Origin: Saprospiraceae bacterium
GTDB lineage: Bacteria; Bacteroidota; Bacteroidia; Chitinophagales; Saprospiraceae
Assembly: GCA_018057925.1 (NCBI GenBank)
Contig: JAGPCT010000024.1
Span: 1-47,304, forward strand
Length of the DNA: 47,304 nucleotides
Direction of reading: 5' to 3'
The first letter of the stretch is position 1. Every line of letters starts with the position of its first letter. The notes under the pieces were generated by a model that had not been told where the DNA came from, did not search any database, and worked only from the letters and a program-made list of their open reading frames with translations. Positions 16,817-26,685 of the stretch are shown one piece after another. The position numbers were made by a program, and so were the translations under genes.

Positions 16817-17251
16817 ATGTTTCAACTTATCAAAGAATTGTCGGCTGCCCTTTGTCTTATCTGCATTTTGTCACTTCTTAGCTGTCGATCAAATGAAGAA
16901 GATTGGAACAATCCTGTAAAAATATACAATACTCTTTGCTCTTGCAAAAACCAATCGGGTCAAACGATCGATGAAGGACTGAAAGCTATGCTCTCTGCAC
17001 AGAATATTCCATCCGGAAATACCGATCAGATAAACACCTGGCTGAATGCCAATACCGATCAGTTTGTTGATTTTATTCAGGATAAATACCGCTCCGATAC
17101 ACTATTTATGGCTCAATTCCAGGCAGCACAAGACACACTTGCTGCACATGGTTCTGTGATGGCGACAAAAGGAGCTTTTGAGGAATTATTTTCAGTTAAA
17201 GTGAAGTATCCCGGTTGTGTTGCTGCGATGCACTTGCTCTATCAGAACTAA
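16817..17251 (+). CDS. Putative lipoprotein of unknown function
   Basis: 144 residues. Hydrophobic leader ending in a lipobox, LLSC at about residue 23, then an acidic helical body with Cys residues at CSC and PGC near the end. No known domain recognised. Divergent from the GlsB-like gene and convergent with the urea transporter, whose 3' end it overlaps by 4 bp. Confidence 0.7.
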   Translation: MFQLIKELSAALCLICILSLLSCRSNEEDWNNPVKIYNTLCSCKNQSGQTIDEGLKAMLSAQNIPSGNTDQINTWLNANTDQFVDFIQDKYRSDTLFMAQFQAAQDTLAAHGSVMATKGAFEELFSVKVKYPGCVAAMHLLYQN

Positions 17252-18147
17252 GCGCTACTCGCATCTTTTATCCGAGATTCAAAATAGTTTTTAATATAAG
17301 TAACCAAACATGCTGAAAATACAAAGGGAAATGTCAATTGCACCAAGCCAAAATGCATCATTACCCAAGTCACAACCAACGATATGGTCACAGAAATCAA
17401 TGCCCACATACCATCGCTCACCTTTTTGCCCGCCAATGCAATGGCACATAGGACGGCATTGAATCCCCACAAACCCGCTGCTGCCGACTGTTCGTCCAGT
17501 AATATATACATTGCTACACTTGCACCTAATAGTGAAGCTATCAATCCAAATATAGCCGTAATCGGACGATTTAGCAGTACTGCCACAAAAAATAAAACGC
17601 CTACAACAACACTGCCTTGAAAAATTACCTGACCATAACCCCGAAATACAAAGTGCCAAGTATCCTTCGATATTAAAGGATTTTCGACGGAAACAACCAT
17701 CATTTCAGGTATAATTTTTTCAATCAAATAAATACTTACCCAAGTCACCAATACAAATGGAAATGTAAATGCCGGAATCCTCCATCTAATGAAATAGTGC
17801 TGCAGAAAAGCCGCTGCCGCCGAACCTATGATGATAACGAAGCACGTCATTATGGTTAATTTGAAAAAAACAAGGCTAGCTACACCCACTAAAGCAGGAC
17901 TAAAGCCGTACAAACCTTGATATATTTCGGCTTTGTCATAACCCAACCATCGCGCAGTCAGTGTACCTATCAGTGTAGCGGTTAATGCAGCAAATCCTAT
18001 AGAAATAGACCCCCAAAAGATTCCTATCAAAAATAAAATCCCTGTTATTGCATTTTGCTGTAACATAATCTGACTCAATCCATGGAGAAACTCCATAGGT
18101 AACGTTTTTAAAGTATTTGACTCCATCCTATTGGAAATTTGATTCAT
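17248..18147 (-). CDS. Urea transporter (UT/SLC14 family)
   Basis: 299 residues with about ten membrane helices in two related halves, each showing the UT signature: GLYGFSPALVGVA with PAFTFPFVLVTW in the first and GLWGFNAVLCAIAL with LTFPFVFSACLV in the second. Forms a trimeric urea channel. No urease genes are in the window. Start at 18147; the more conservative Met8 would also work. Confidence 0.87.
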   Translation of the reverse strand: MNQISNRMESNTLKTLPMEFLHGLSQIMLQQNAITGILFLIGIFWGSISIGFAALTATLIGTLTARWLGYDKAEIYQGLYGFSPALVGVASLVFFKLTIMTCFVIIIGSAAAAFLQHYFIRWRIPAFTFPFVLVTWVSIYLIEKIIPEMMVVSVENPLISKDTWHFVFRGYGQVIFQGSVVVGVLFFVAVLLNRPITAIFGLIASLLGASVAMYILLDEQSAAAGLWGFNAVLCAIALAGKKVSDGMWALISVTISLVVTWVMMHFGLVQLTFPFVFSACLVTYIKNYFESRIKDASSA

Positions 18148-18492
18148 TATTCAATAAACAATCGTCTTTTATTCCGCTAAATACGCCAAATATACAACCT
18201 GCCAAGGAAAACTTAATTTTACTTATAAATTGATTGTTTGAAAAAACGTATCATCTACCATATATGGGATTTTCTCGTATCCGGATACATTCTAATTCTC
18301 AATGCATTTCCCTTTTCATAGATTTACCAACTTGTTTCAGGTTCATCCCGTATCAATCTGAACTAAATCCGGTGGTTCGTGTTAAAAATCGAATTCAGAT
18401 GATGTAAGCAGAATGGTTGTACAGAAAAACATTCAAGCATTTAGTTGGTTGAATATTCACACAAAACCTTAAATATCAATTATATTTACCGT
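18148..18492. other. Intergenic region upstream of mnmA
   Basis: 345 bp of non-coding A+T-rich DNA between the divergent urea transporter and mnmA. A TATATTTA box at 18481-18488 lies just before the mnmA ATG, which would make a leaderless or very short leader; otherwise no structure is seen. Confidence 0.5.
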
Positions 18493-19668
18493 ATGAAACG
18501 AGTTGTAGTAGGTCTATCAGGAGGCGTTGATTCGAGTGTAGCCGCCTTCTTGCTCAAAGAGCAGGGCTATGATGTCATCGGTATGTTTATGCGCAATTGG
18601 CACAACAATGATGTAGTTAAGTCCAATGAATGCAGTTGGGTTGAGGATTCCAATGATGCTTTGTTGATTGCGGACAGACTGGGCATACCTTATCACGTCA
18701 TTGATTTGAGCAAGGAATACAAAGAGAGAATCGTCGATTATATGTTTTCGGAGTATGAACAAGGGCGGACACCCAATCCGGATGTTCTATGCAATAGAGA
18801 AATAAAGTTTGATGTGTTTCTCAATGCAGCTATGAAGCTGGATGCTGATTATGTAGCGACAGGGCACTATTGCCGCAAAGTCACCGATGATAGTGGCCGA
18901 TCACACCTTTTGGCAGGAGCTGACCCCAACAAAGATCAATCTTATTTTTTATGTCAATTGAGTCAGGAACAGCTATCTAAAGCGCTTTTTCCGATAGGCA
19001 ATCTGATTAAGTCAGAAGTCAGAGACATCGCCCGTAAGGCGGGCTTAATAACAGCCGAGAAGAAGGATTCTCAGGGTTTGTGCTTCATTGGCAAAGTGGA
19101 CTTGCCGACTTTCCTACAACAACAACTTGCCCCATTAAAGGGCGACATAATAGAAATACCTCCTGATGTACCGAAACTTCAAGCCTACCATAATATTTCC
19201 GCCACCCTTGAGAATATCGAGGTATTGGCACAACCATTTACTTTTGACAGATCAGAAGGCAAAAAAGTAGGTGAGCATAGAGGTGCACATTATTACACGG
19301 TAGGGCAAAGAAAAGGATTACATATAGGAGGCAGGCCTCATCCTTCTTTCGTATTGCAAATAGATACTAAAAATAACTTTGTTTTCACCGGGCAATTGGA
19401 AGATCATCCCGGATTAAATAGATATGCTTTAAAAATCAAGCCGGCAGAAATCCATTACATCAATGAAACGTATCAATTGCAAGTGGGAGAATCACGACCA
19501 TTGGATGTGAGAATCAGATATCGTCAACCATTACAAAAAGCTATCCTTCAAAGAAAAGAAGATGGCTTGTATATTTTATTTGAATCTTTACAAAAAGGAA
19601 TAACTCCCGGACAATTTGCTGCTTGGTATGATGGAGATGAATTAATAGGTTCAGGAGTAATCTCTTAA
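18493..19668 (+). CDS. mnmA: tRNA-specific 2-thiouridylase MnmA
   Basis: 391 residues from ATG 18493, chosen because [18 protein letters not shown] is the conserved N-terminus; an upstream in-frame ATG at 18445 adds 16 unlikely residues. PP-loop SGGVDSS (9-15), catalytic Cys in NPDVLCN (C100) and in SQGLCFIG (C197), YTVGQRKGL and the C-terminal beta-barrel ending in [16 protein letters not shown]. Adds 2-thio to U34 of tRNA for Glu, Gln and Lys. lspA follows after 81 bp. Confidence 0.96.
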   Translation: MKRVVVGLSGGVDSSVAAFLLKEQGYDVIGMFMRNWHNNDVVKSNECSWVEDSNDALLIADRLGIPYHVIDLSKEYKERIVDYMFSEYEQGRTPNPDVLCNREIKFDVFLNAAMKLDADYVATGHYCRKVTDDSGRSHLLAGADPNKDQSYFLCQLSQEQLSKALFPIGNLIKSEVRDIARKAGLITAEKKDSQGLCFIGKVDLPTFLQQQLAPLKGDIIEIPPDVPKLQAYHNISATLENIEVLAQPFTFDRSEGKKVGEHRGAHYYTVGQRKGLHIGGRPHPSFVLQIDTKNNFVFTGQLEDHPGLNRYALKIKPAEIHYINETYQLQVGESRPLDVRIRYRQPLQKAILQRKEDGLYILFESLQKGITPGQFAAWYDGDELIGSGVIS

Positions 19669-19749
19669 TAAATATACATCGAAATCAATAGAAAGCTAAT
19701 CAATATCCCATGAATTTATATTTTTGCACATTAAATATCAATAATTTCT

Positions 19750-20412
19750 GTGAATACTAAGCTAAAAATAATATTCATCATATTGGGTGTCTTGTTAATT
19801 GACCAAGCACTGAAAATATATATCAAAACACATTTTCATTACGGTGAAGACATGCCTTTATTCGGTGCAAGTTGGGCTTATTTTAATTTCGTTGAAAATA
19901 ATGGTATGGCTTTTGGATTGAGCCTCGGCGGTGAATATGGTAAATTATTACTCAGTTTATTTCGAATCGTTGCCGTAATATTATTGTGGAAATATATCAT
20001 TCGACTAATCAATCAACAAGCGCATTTCGGTCTCCTGCTTTCATTTGCGCTCATCTTTGCCGGCGCTGTAGGCAATATCATAGATAGTGCATTTTACGGA
20101 ATGATATTTTCGGAATCTAAATACCATGGAGAAATAGCAACCATGTTTCCTCCCGGCGGTGGCTATTCCAGCTTTTTACACGGTAAAGTCGTGGATATGT
20201 TTTATTTTCCATTGATAGACACCTACTTGCCGGATTGGTTCCCTATATGGGGTGGAGAGCACTTCGAGTTTTTTAGACCGGTCTTTAATATCGCCGATGC
20301 GTCCATCAGTGTAGGAGTAGGAATATTGTTGGTTTTCTATAAGAAATTTTTTCAAGAACATGAGAAATCGGAACCAGTAGGCGTCCAGAAAATGCCGGAA
20401 TCAGAGGCTTAG
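19750..20412 (+). CDS. lspA: Lipoprotein signal peptidase (LspA)
   Basis: 220 residues with four membrane helices. NNGMAFGL (N51), GNIIDSAFYG (D112) and FNIADASISVG (D183) give the conserved Asn and the Asp dyad of signal peptidase II. Longer than proteobacterial LspA because of a Bacteroidota-type loop (about 115-175) between the catalytic segments. Cleaves prolipoproteins such as the several predicted here. GTG start (19750) with a TATTTTTG box at 19719-19726. Confidence 0.93.
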   Translation: MNTKLKIIFIILGVLLIDQALKIYIKTHFHYGEDMPLFGASWAYFNFVENNGMAFGLSLGGEYGKLLLSLFRIVAVILLWKYIIRLINQQAHFGLLLSFALIFAGAVGNIIDSAFYGMIFSESKYHGEIATMFPPGGGYSSFLHGKVVDMFYFPLIDTYLPDWFPIWGGEHFEFFRPVFNIADASISVGVGILLVFYKKFFQEHEKSEPVGVQKMPESEA

Positions 20413-20690
20413 GCCTTGCTTCCAATTCGCTCTAATACTCCATGCCTGATTGAAGCATTAGATATGTTCTACACTTATATCCCATATTCAGACGCAAATA
20501 GAAGATTTAATATTTATGCGTTGCACCTGACTTCCGCACGGGGACACCCAAAATTAAAAATCGAAGATTTTAGCAATATTTGTTTCTGTTCATTTATTAA
20601 ATAAGGACCTTGCAGTATAATTTGTTCTTAAATAGTGAATCGGCATTTATATCAACTCTATAATCCTTACTTTATTAAAACTCTGGGAAA

Positions 20691-21494
20691 TTATTGTTTT
20701 GTTTTTTGTATTATCCAAACATCTTGTTGCGGTTTTCCTTCAATAACCTTTCCAGCAACATGCTCTAAAACAGTATTCTTACCAATTAATTCTTTTACAA
20801 AAGATTCCGGCTGAAAAGCACCGAATGTCCGATGTCCCTCTTTTGTGTTGCCTTTAACTACTAACTTTCCATTTCGAAACAACTCCTTTTCAGAATCAGT
20901 TAATTTCTCAATAAAAGCATCCCCATGTAAGGTTAAAAAAAGAACTCCTCCTGGTTTTAAAACACGGATTAGATCTTCAAACCATGCATAATGCATTTTC
21001 TCCGAAAGATGTGTAAATATTGATATACCATATATTACATCAAAAAAATCTGATTGATAATCTAAAGGAGGCTGTAATTTGTTTAAAGAAAAATTTATAT
21101 TGGTTAAATTCCTACTGCACCACTTTATGTATTTTTTATTGTAATCAGTACCATAATAATTGCAAGAATCATTGATATATGAAGGAAGATGTCTTATAAC
21201 CCGACCTGGACCACAACCCCAATCTAATATATTGAGTTTTTCGAGTTTTTTATATTTTTCAAAATAGCTAATTAACCATTTTGCCGTTTCAATACTTCCT
21301 TCATAAAAACTGAAATAATTTAAATTAAATGTTTCGTACAAAAAATAAGGAGGTGGCAGAATGACATCTGGGTATTTACTTTTAAAATCATGCCTAAGTT
21401 TAGTTGTCCTTATTAAAAGAATATAATATTTGATTTTGTCAGCAAATTTGATTAATCCTACTTTTCTTATAGTTGATAAAAATATTTTACGCAT
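20691..21494 (-). CDS. Class I SAM-dependent methyltransferase
   Basis: 267 residues. Motif I LDWGCGPGRVIRHL, motif II YYGTDYNKKYI, acidic DVIYGISIFTHL and post-motif LKPGGVLFLTLHG are the Methyltransf_11/25 set. Substrate not predictable; such enzymes often act on sugars, lipids or small metabolites. The N-terminal ~60 residues are basic and aromatic. It stands alone, with unusually A+T-rich codons, between lspA and a patch of repeat and T9SS-gene remnants, so it may be an acquired cargo gene (inference). Confidence 0.85.
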   Translation of the reverse strand: MRKIFLSTIRKVGLIKFADKIKYYILLIRTTKLRHDFKSKYPDVILPPPYFLYETFNLNYFSFYEGSIETAKWLISYFEKYKKLEKLNILDWGCGPGRVIRHLPSYINDSCNYYGTDYNKKYIKWCSRNLTNINFSLNKLQPPLDYQSDFFDVIYGISIFTHLSEKMHYAWFEDLIRVLKPGGVLFLTLHGDAFIEKLTDSEKELFRNGKLVVKGNTKEGHRTFGAFQPESFVKELIGKNTVLEHVAGKVIEGKPQQDVWIIQKTKQ

Positions 21495-21552
21495 ATAATT
21501 AATATTTAAGCGTTGAAATAGGCTGAAAATAAGAAATGCAGCCTATTTTAAT

Positions 21553-21690
21553 TTATTCTACAATTATTTTTTCAATCTGAAAACCTTTATTGCTAATTAT
21601 TTTTATAAAATATATGCCAGTTTTCAGGTTTAACTCGGTATCCATAATTCTTTTGTACTGAATCAACCCCAACACCATAAAAAACAAACA
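21553..21690 (-). pseudogene. C-terminal remnant of a T9SS-sorted protein
   Basis: Reads VLGLIQYKRI then NLKTGIYFIKI, SNKGFQIEKIIVE and a stop: the last ~45 residues of a type A T9SS sorting domain. Upstream the frame loses any similarity (poly-aromatic, no domain). It seems a decayed 3' end of a larger secreted-protein gene. Confidence 0.65.
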
Positions 21691-21885
21691 TTCAGAGAAG
21701 AATACCAATTGCTTTTGCGGAAATATGAAATCGATTACGATGAAAAACATTTGTTTGAATACTATAGCTAAAGAAGATTACAGGGCTAACGCTCCACTGA
21801 CCCAACTATACATTTTCCTACGAAGATTGCAGAGCTCTGATCCTTGCACGCCCTTATCTATCAAACTACAATTCACAAAAATTAA

Positions 21886-21924
21886 TACCAAAAAAGCTGG
21901 CTTGATTTATAAATCAATTTGGTA
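21886..21924 (+). repeat. Family A remnant, copy A3 (39 bp)
   Basis: TACCAAAAAAGCTGGCTTGA followed by TTTATAAATCAATTTGGTA. It is the right half of A2 with a perfect 16-bp palindrome TTGATTTATAAATCAA. Flanks (TAA, AAA) do not form a clean duplication. Confidence 0.6.
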
Positions 21925-21944
21925 AAACAATTCTTGTATAATCT

Positions 21945-21980
21945 CATTTTTCAAAACCGATACTGCTGAATTCGGGTTTT
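21945..21980 (+). repeat. Family B remnant, copy B4 (one end only)
   Basis: TTTTTCAAAACC, GATACTGCTGAATTCGGGTT: matches the right end of B1 and B2. It lies 20 bp from A3, repeating the A-next-to-B arrangement seen at 4.4-4.8 and 11.2-11.4 kb. Confidence 0.6.
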
Positions 21981-22060
21981 TCTGTACAATTTTGCTATGT
22001 ATATGCCAAGTATGAAAAAATATAGGGTTCCAATTTCTTGAAACCCTTATCATTCTTGAG

Positions 22061-22134
22061 TAGCGAGAGGGGGGCATGATCCCCCGACCTTATGATTATG
22101 AATCATACGCTCTAACCAACTGAGCTACCTCGCC
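22061..22134 (-). tRNA. tRNA-Met (anticodon CAT)
   Basis: Full cloverleaf on the minus strand: acceptor GGCGAGG paired with TCTCGCT (two G-T pairs), D-arm GCTCAGTTGGTTAGAGC, anticodon stem TATGA/TCATA with loop TTCATAA, T-stem GGGGG/CCCCC, discriminator A; CCA is not encoded. The paired 1-72 position and A+T-rich anticodon stem argue against an initiator tRNA; elongator Met is most likely, although a lysidine-modified tRNA-Ile2 also has CAT. The T-loop reads ATCATGC rather than TTCRANY (see findings). Sits 58 bp beyond atpC. Confidence 0.88.
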
Positions 22135-22192
22135 ATTGTTTTGGGCGGTGAAGATAATTTCATTTTTTGAATATTGGTCAATTAATTTGGAT

Positions 22193-22441
22193 TTATTCCT
22201 CAATATTTTGAACCAATAAGGAGACGTTGTTATTAAGTATTTCAATAAAACCGCCGCTAATGCTGAATTGCAATACTTTCCCATCGGCAGTCTTAACCTG
22301 TACTTTTCCCTCTGACAAAGCAGATACAATAGGTGCGTGATTGTTCAACACCTGAAACTCTCCCAATACACCCGGCACTTTTACAGAGGTTATTTCACCA
22401 CTAAAGTACTCTTGATCCGGGGTTAAAACTGATAACTGCAT
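22193..22441 (-). CDS. atpC: ATP synthase F1 epsilon subunit (short form)
   Basis: 82 residues: the N-terminal beta-sandwich only (LSVLTPDQEYFSGEITSVKVPG, GEFQVLNNHAPIVSAL, SISGGFIEILNN), lacking the C-terminal helical hairpin that inhibits ATP hydrolysis in other phyla. This short form is normal in Bacteroidota. 33 bp downstream of atpD on the same strand. Confidence 0.93.
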   Translation of the reverse strand: MQLSVLTPDQEYFSGEITSVKVPGVLGEFQVLNNHAPIVSALSEGKVQVKTADGKVLQFSISGGFIEILNNNVSLLVQNIEE

Positions 22442-22474
22442 GATAGGTTTTATTTAATCTATTCAATGGAAAGA

Positions 22475-24028
<1,554 letters not shown>

Positions 24029-24054
24029 TTATGAGTAATTCCTCAAAAACGGTG

Positions 24055-24085
24055 CAAAAATATAACATCATCATCACCTAACCAA
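24055..24085 (-). promoter_or_regulatory. Promoter of atpD-atpC
   Basis: On the minus strand TTG (24085-24083), 20 bp, TATTTTTG (24062-24055), about 60 bp upstream of the atpD ATG. Good match to the Bacteroidota consensus. The rest of the 23993-24310 gap shows no gene. Confidence 0.65.
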
Positions 24086-24277
24086 GAAGTTTACCTTATT
24101 TTTATGATAATTCTTTGTATTTTTATATTCTTCGCCTCCAGCGTGTGTTATTATGACCTATAACAGACTAAATGGTTATTCGACTTCTCCACGACAATTT
24201 TCTTTGGGAATTCTTTGGGATTGTATCGTTATTTAAATTCATTCTTTTTTATTTCTTCTGAAAACAAATATTTATTT

Positions 24278-24285
24278 TACATTTG
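24278..24285 (+). promoter_or_regulatory. -7 element of the secreted LVIVD-like gene
   Basis: TACATTTG, 25 bp before ATG 24311; no clear -33 TTTG at the right spacing. It supports the ATG at 24311 over the upstream in-frame ATG at 24215, which would lie before the promoter. Confidence 0.5.
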
Positions 24286-24310
24286 GCCCCTTAATACAAA
24301 TTTTAATTTA

Positions 24311-25708
24311 ATGCGAGTCTTTCTTCTTCTACTTCTTACCATAACTTTGTCACCCGTGTTTAGTCAAAATTTTAGCCGTTTGAATATCGACCTTTTAGGC
24401 CATTGGTCTGTTCCATCAGACAAAGTGGATGAATATGGCGCCGGATATAGCTCTTGTTGGGCTTATGCTCAGGAAGGGAGAGAGTATGCCATCGTGGGGT
24501 GCAATGGCGGAACGGCATATATTGACATTACCGATCCGACAAAGCCGGTTTTTGTGGATTTTGTCAAAAGCAACGTAAAAAATGCAATTTGGAGAGAATA
24601 TAAAACCTATAAACATTATGCCTATCAGGTAAGTGATGACGGTGGACCTAACCACTTCGATATTGTGGATTTATCTTTCTTGCCAGATAGTGTACATGTC
24701 GTTTATTCAGGAAGTAAAGAGTATTTCAAAACAGGGCACACCATTTTTATGGATGGTGACAATATGTACATTGGCCTGCACAATCACCGTTCTATGTCGG
24801 TATTTAGCTTAAAAGAAGATCCTACAAAGCCGGAATTTCTTCGTTTACTTTCTGATGACTATCCCGGTGATGTCCACGATATGTTTGTGCGAAATGACAC
24901 TGTATATGCATCAAAGGGTTATGATGGCGCATTGCAGATATTAACTTTTAAGGACAATAAATTTACTGAAATAGGCAATTTTAATAATTATCCATTTGTG
25001 GGTTATAATCACAGTTCGTGGCTAACACCCGACGGAAAAACATTAATTTTCACGGATGAAGTACCGGAAAACCTTCCTGCCAAGTCGCTCGATGTCACTG
25101 ATCCATCCAATCCGATTTTGTTAGATACGTTTTATAGCCAGACCGGTAAAGCAACTTTACACAATCCCTTTGAAGCTCCTAACAATACCTTTTTAATGTC
25201 GAGCTATTTAGACGGTATTCAAATATTTGACTACAGCGATCCATCGGATATTAAATTGCGCGGTTACTTTGACACGCATTTTCAGACCAAACCGAGCAAC
25301 ACCACAGGCGATTATAATGGCGCATGGAGTGCTTATGCCATGTTGCCCAGCAAAAATATCATCGTAGTGGACATGACCAACGGTCTTTTTGTATTGGACG
25401 GCACCAAGGCATATTATCCAACATCAGGTACCAAGAAGATTGTAGGCAATACAGTACGCATCGAATCCTTCCCTAATCCTGCAACATCCGAATTCCAAAT
25501 CAAACTTCCCCTCGAAATGAAAGGTGTGACAGAAGTGAGAATATTTGATGCTGCCGGAAGTTTGGTTTATCAAAATATTATGGATGCATCCTTGCTACAG
25601 AAGCATCGTTTCCAGACACATAATTATCGTCAAGGAGCATATTATGTTCAGGTAACCAATGAAAATATGGTGTATTCATCGGATGTAATGATTGTTTCAG
25701 GGAAATAA
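24311..25708 (+). CDS. Choice-of-anchor B family (LVIVD-repeat) protein with T9SS sorting domain
   Basis: 465 residues from ATG 24311, where a signal peptide (MRVFLLLLLTITLSPVFSQ) begins. The body has repeated LVIVD-like blades (GGTAYIDITDPTKPVFVDFV, DMFVRNDTVYASKGYDGALQ, PAKSLDVTDPSNPILLDTF, GIQIFDYSDPSDIKLRGYF), suggesting a beta-propeller, followed by the sorting domain (SFPNPATSEFQIKLP ... RQGAYYVQVTN). Surface-exposed or released via T9SS; ligand unknown. Confidence 0.87.
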   Translation: MRVFLLLLLTITLSPVFSQNFSRLNIDLLGHWSVPSDKVDEYGAGYSSCWAYAQEGREYAIVGCNGGTAYIDITDPTKPVFVDFVKSNVKNAIWREYKTYKHYAYQVSDDGGPNHFDIVDLSFLPDSVHVVYSGSKEYFKTGHTIFMDGDNMYIGLHNHRSMSVFSLKEDPTKPEFLRLLSDDYPGDVHDMFVRNDTVYASKGYDGALQILTFKDNKFTEIGNFNNYPFVGYNHSSWLTPDGKTLIFTDEVPENLPAKSLDVTDPSNPILLDTFYSQTGKATLHNPFEAPNNTFLMSSYLDGIQIFDYSDPSDIKLRGYFDTHFQTKPSNTTGDYNGAWSAYAMLPSKNIIVVDMTNGLFVLDGTKAYYPTSGTKKIVGNTVRIESFPNPATSEFQIKLPLEMKGVTEVRIFDAAGSLVYQNIMDASLLQKHRFQTHNYRQGAYYVQVTNENMVYSSDVMIVSGK

Positions 25709-25751
25709 AAGCTGCGTCTTTTACGACCTAAAGCTAAATATCAGGGCAGCC

Positions 25752-26525
25752 TCAACCCTGCCATACCCATTTCAAAAAGGTCATAAAGTCATTCCAGGAT
25801 TTCTGATCTGCCTCTTGGTTATATGCAGCGCCGGTTGACTTATCTGTGCCGGCAGCAGGATCCGTAAAGGCATGCACCGCACCGGAATAATAATTCATTT
25901 GCCAATCAGCACCCGATTTCCTCATTTCTTCCTGAAAAGCGAGAATGTCTTGTTGGGTCACATATACATCATCCGCACCATGTAACACCAAAACCTTTGG
26001 TTTGATAGTCTTTACCTCATACATATCATCTCTGCGCAATCCTCCATGAAATGAGACAACACCTTCCACTGGCATGTTGGATCTTGCCGCTTCCAGCGCT
26101 CCCGTTCCTCCAAAGCAATATCCGATAATAATAATGTGATCCGCATTGGCTCCTGCTTTAATAAATTCTTGAAGTGCTAGATTAATCCTATGTCGATATT
26201 GCGACGTATGAGTTTTGTAATAAGTAGCTATTTCACCGGCTTCACGCTTATTGGAAGGATATTTGCCCGACCCATAAATATCAGCAACCATAGAAAAATA
26301 CCCCATTTTATTAAGTTGCACGGCAACATCTTGTTCATGCTGTGATATGCCCATCCAAGCCGGCAATATTAATATGCCTTTGGATTGGTTATTTATACTT
26401 TCAGGCTTCCCCAAAAGACTGACCAAGGTCTGATTCTCATCTGTGTAACGAATAGGAACGAGCTGTGCACCGGCAATCAATGGAAATGAAATCATCATCA
26501 TAGAAAAGAGCATATCATGTAACAT
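25752..26525 (-). CDS. Secreted dienelactone hydrolase family protein
   Basis: 257 residues. Signal peptide to about residue 20 (SFPLIAGAQ), then an alpha/beta-hydrolase core. The nucleophile is Cys in GYCFGG (C137), with Asp in HGADDVYV (D185) and His in GAVHAFTD (H218), the DLH triad. A periplasmic enzyme on an unknown ester or lactone. Faces the LVIVD-like gene tail to tail. Family certain, substrate unknown. Confidence 0.85.
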   Translation of the reverse strand: MLHDMLFSMMMISFPLIAGAQLVPIRYTDENQTLVSLLGKPESINNQSKGILILPAWMGISQHEQDVAVQLNKMGYFSMVADIYGSGKYPSNKREAGEIATYYKTHTSQYRHRINLALQEFIKAGANADHIIIIGYCFGGTGALEAARSNMPVEGVVSFHGGLRRDDMYEVKTIKPKVLVLHGADDVYVTQQDILAFQEEMRKSGADWQMNYYSGAVHAFTDPAAGTDKSTGAAYNQEADQKSWNDFMTFLKWVWQG

Positions 26526-26685
26526 ACAAATTTTTTATTAGAACATATACAATGGGCTATATGTTGTTCAGACAATTATTTATTTGAGCGAATATCATAC
26601 TTTTACTTATTTTAAGTATTCATCATTATGATATTTATAAAAAAATCGCAATACTTTTATCATTTATTTACCAAGTCAAAAAAGC

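Larger units (their letters stand above)
21495..22060. other. Remnant-rich intergenic region
   Basis: Holds a T9SS sorting-domain remnant (21553-21690), element remnants A3 and B4, and nothing else that can be supported. Open frames on the plus strand here are short and show no protein-like pattern. Confidence 0.6.

Noticed and set aside
20416-20604. 62-codon plus-strand frame after lspA
   Set aside because: No recognised family, ordinary intergenic composition, no promoter box; it starts 3 bp after lspA, but that alone is weak evidence.
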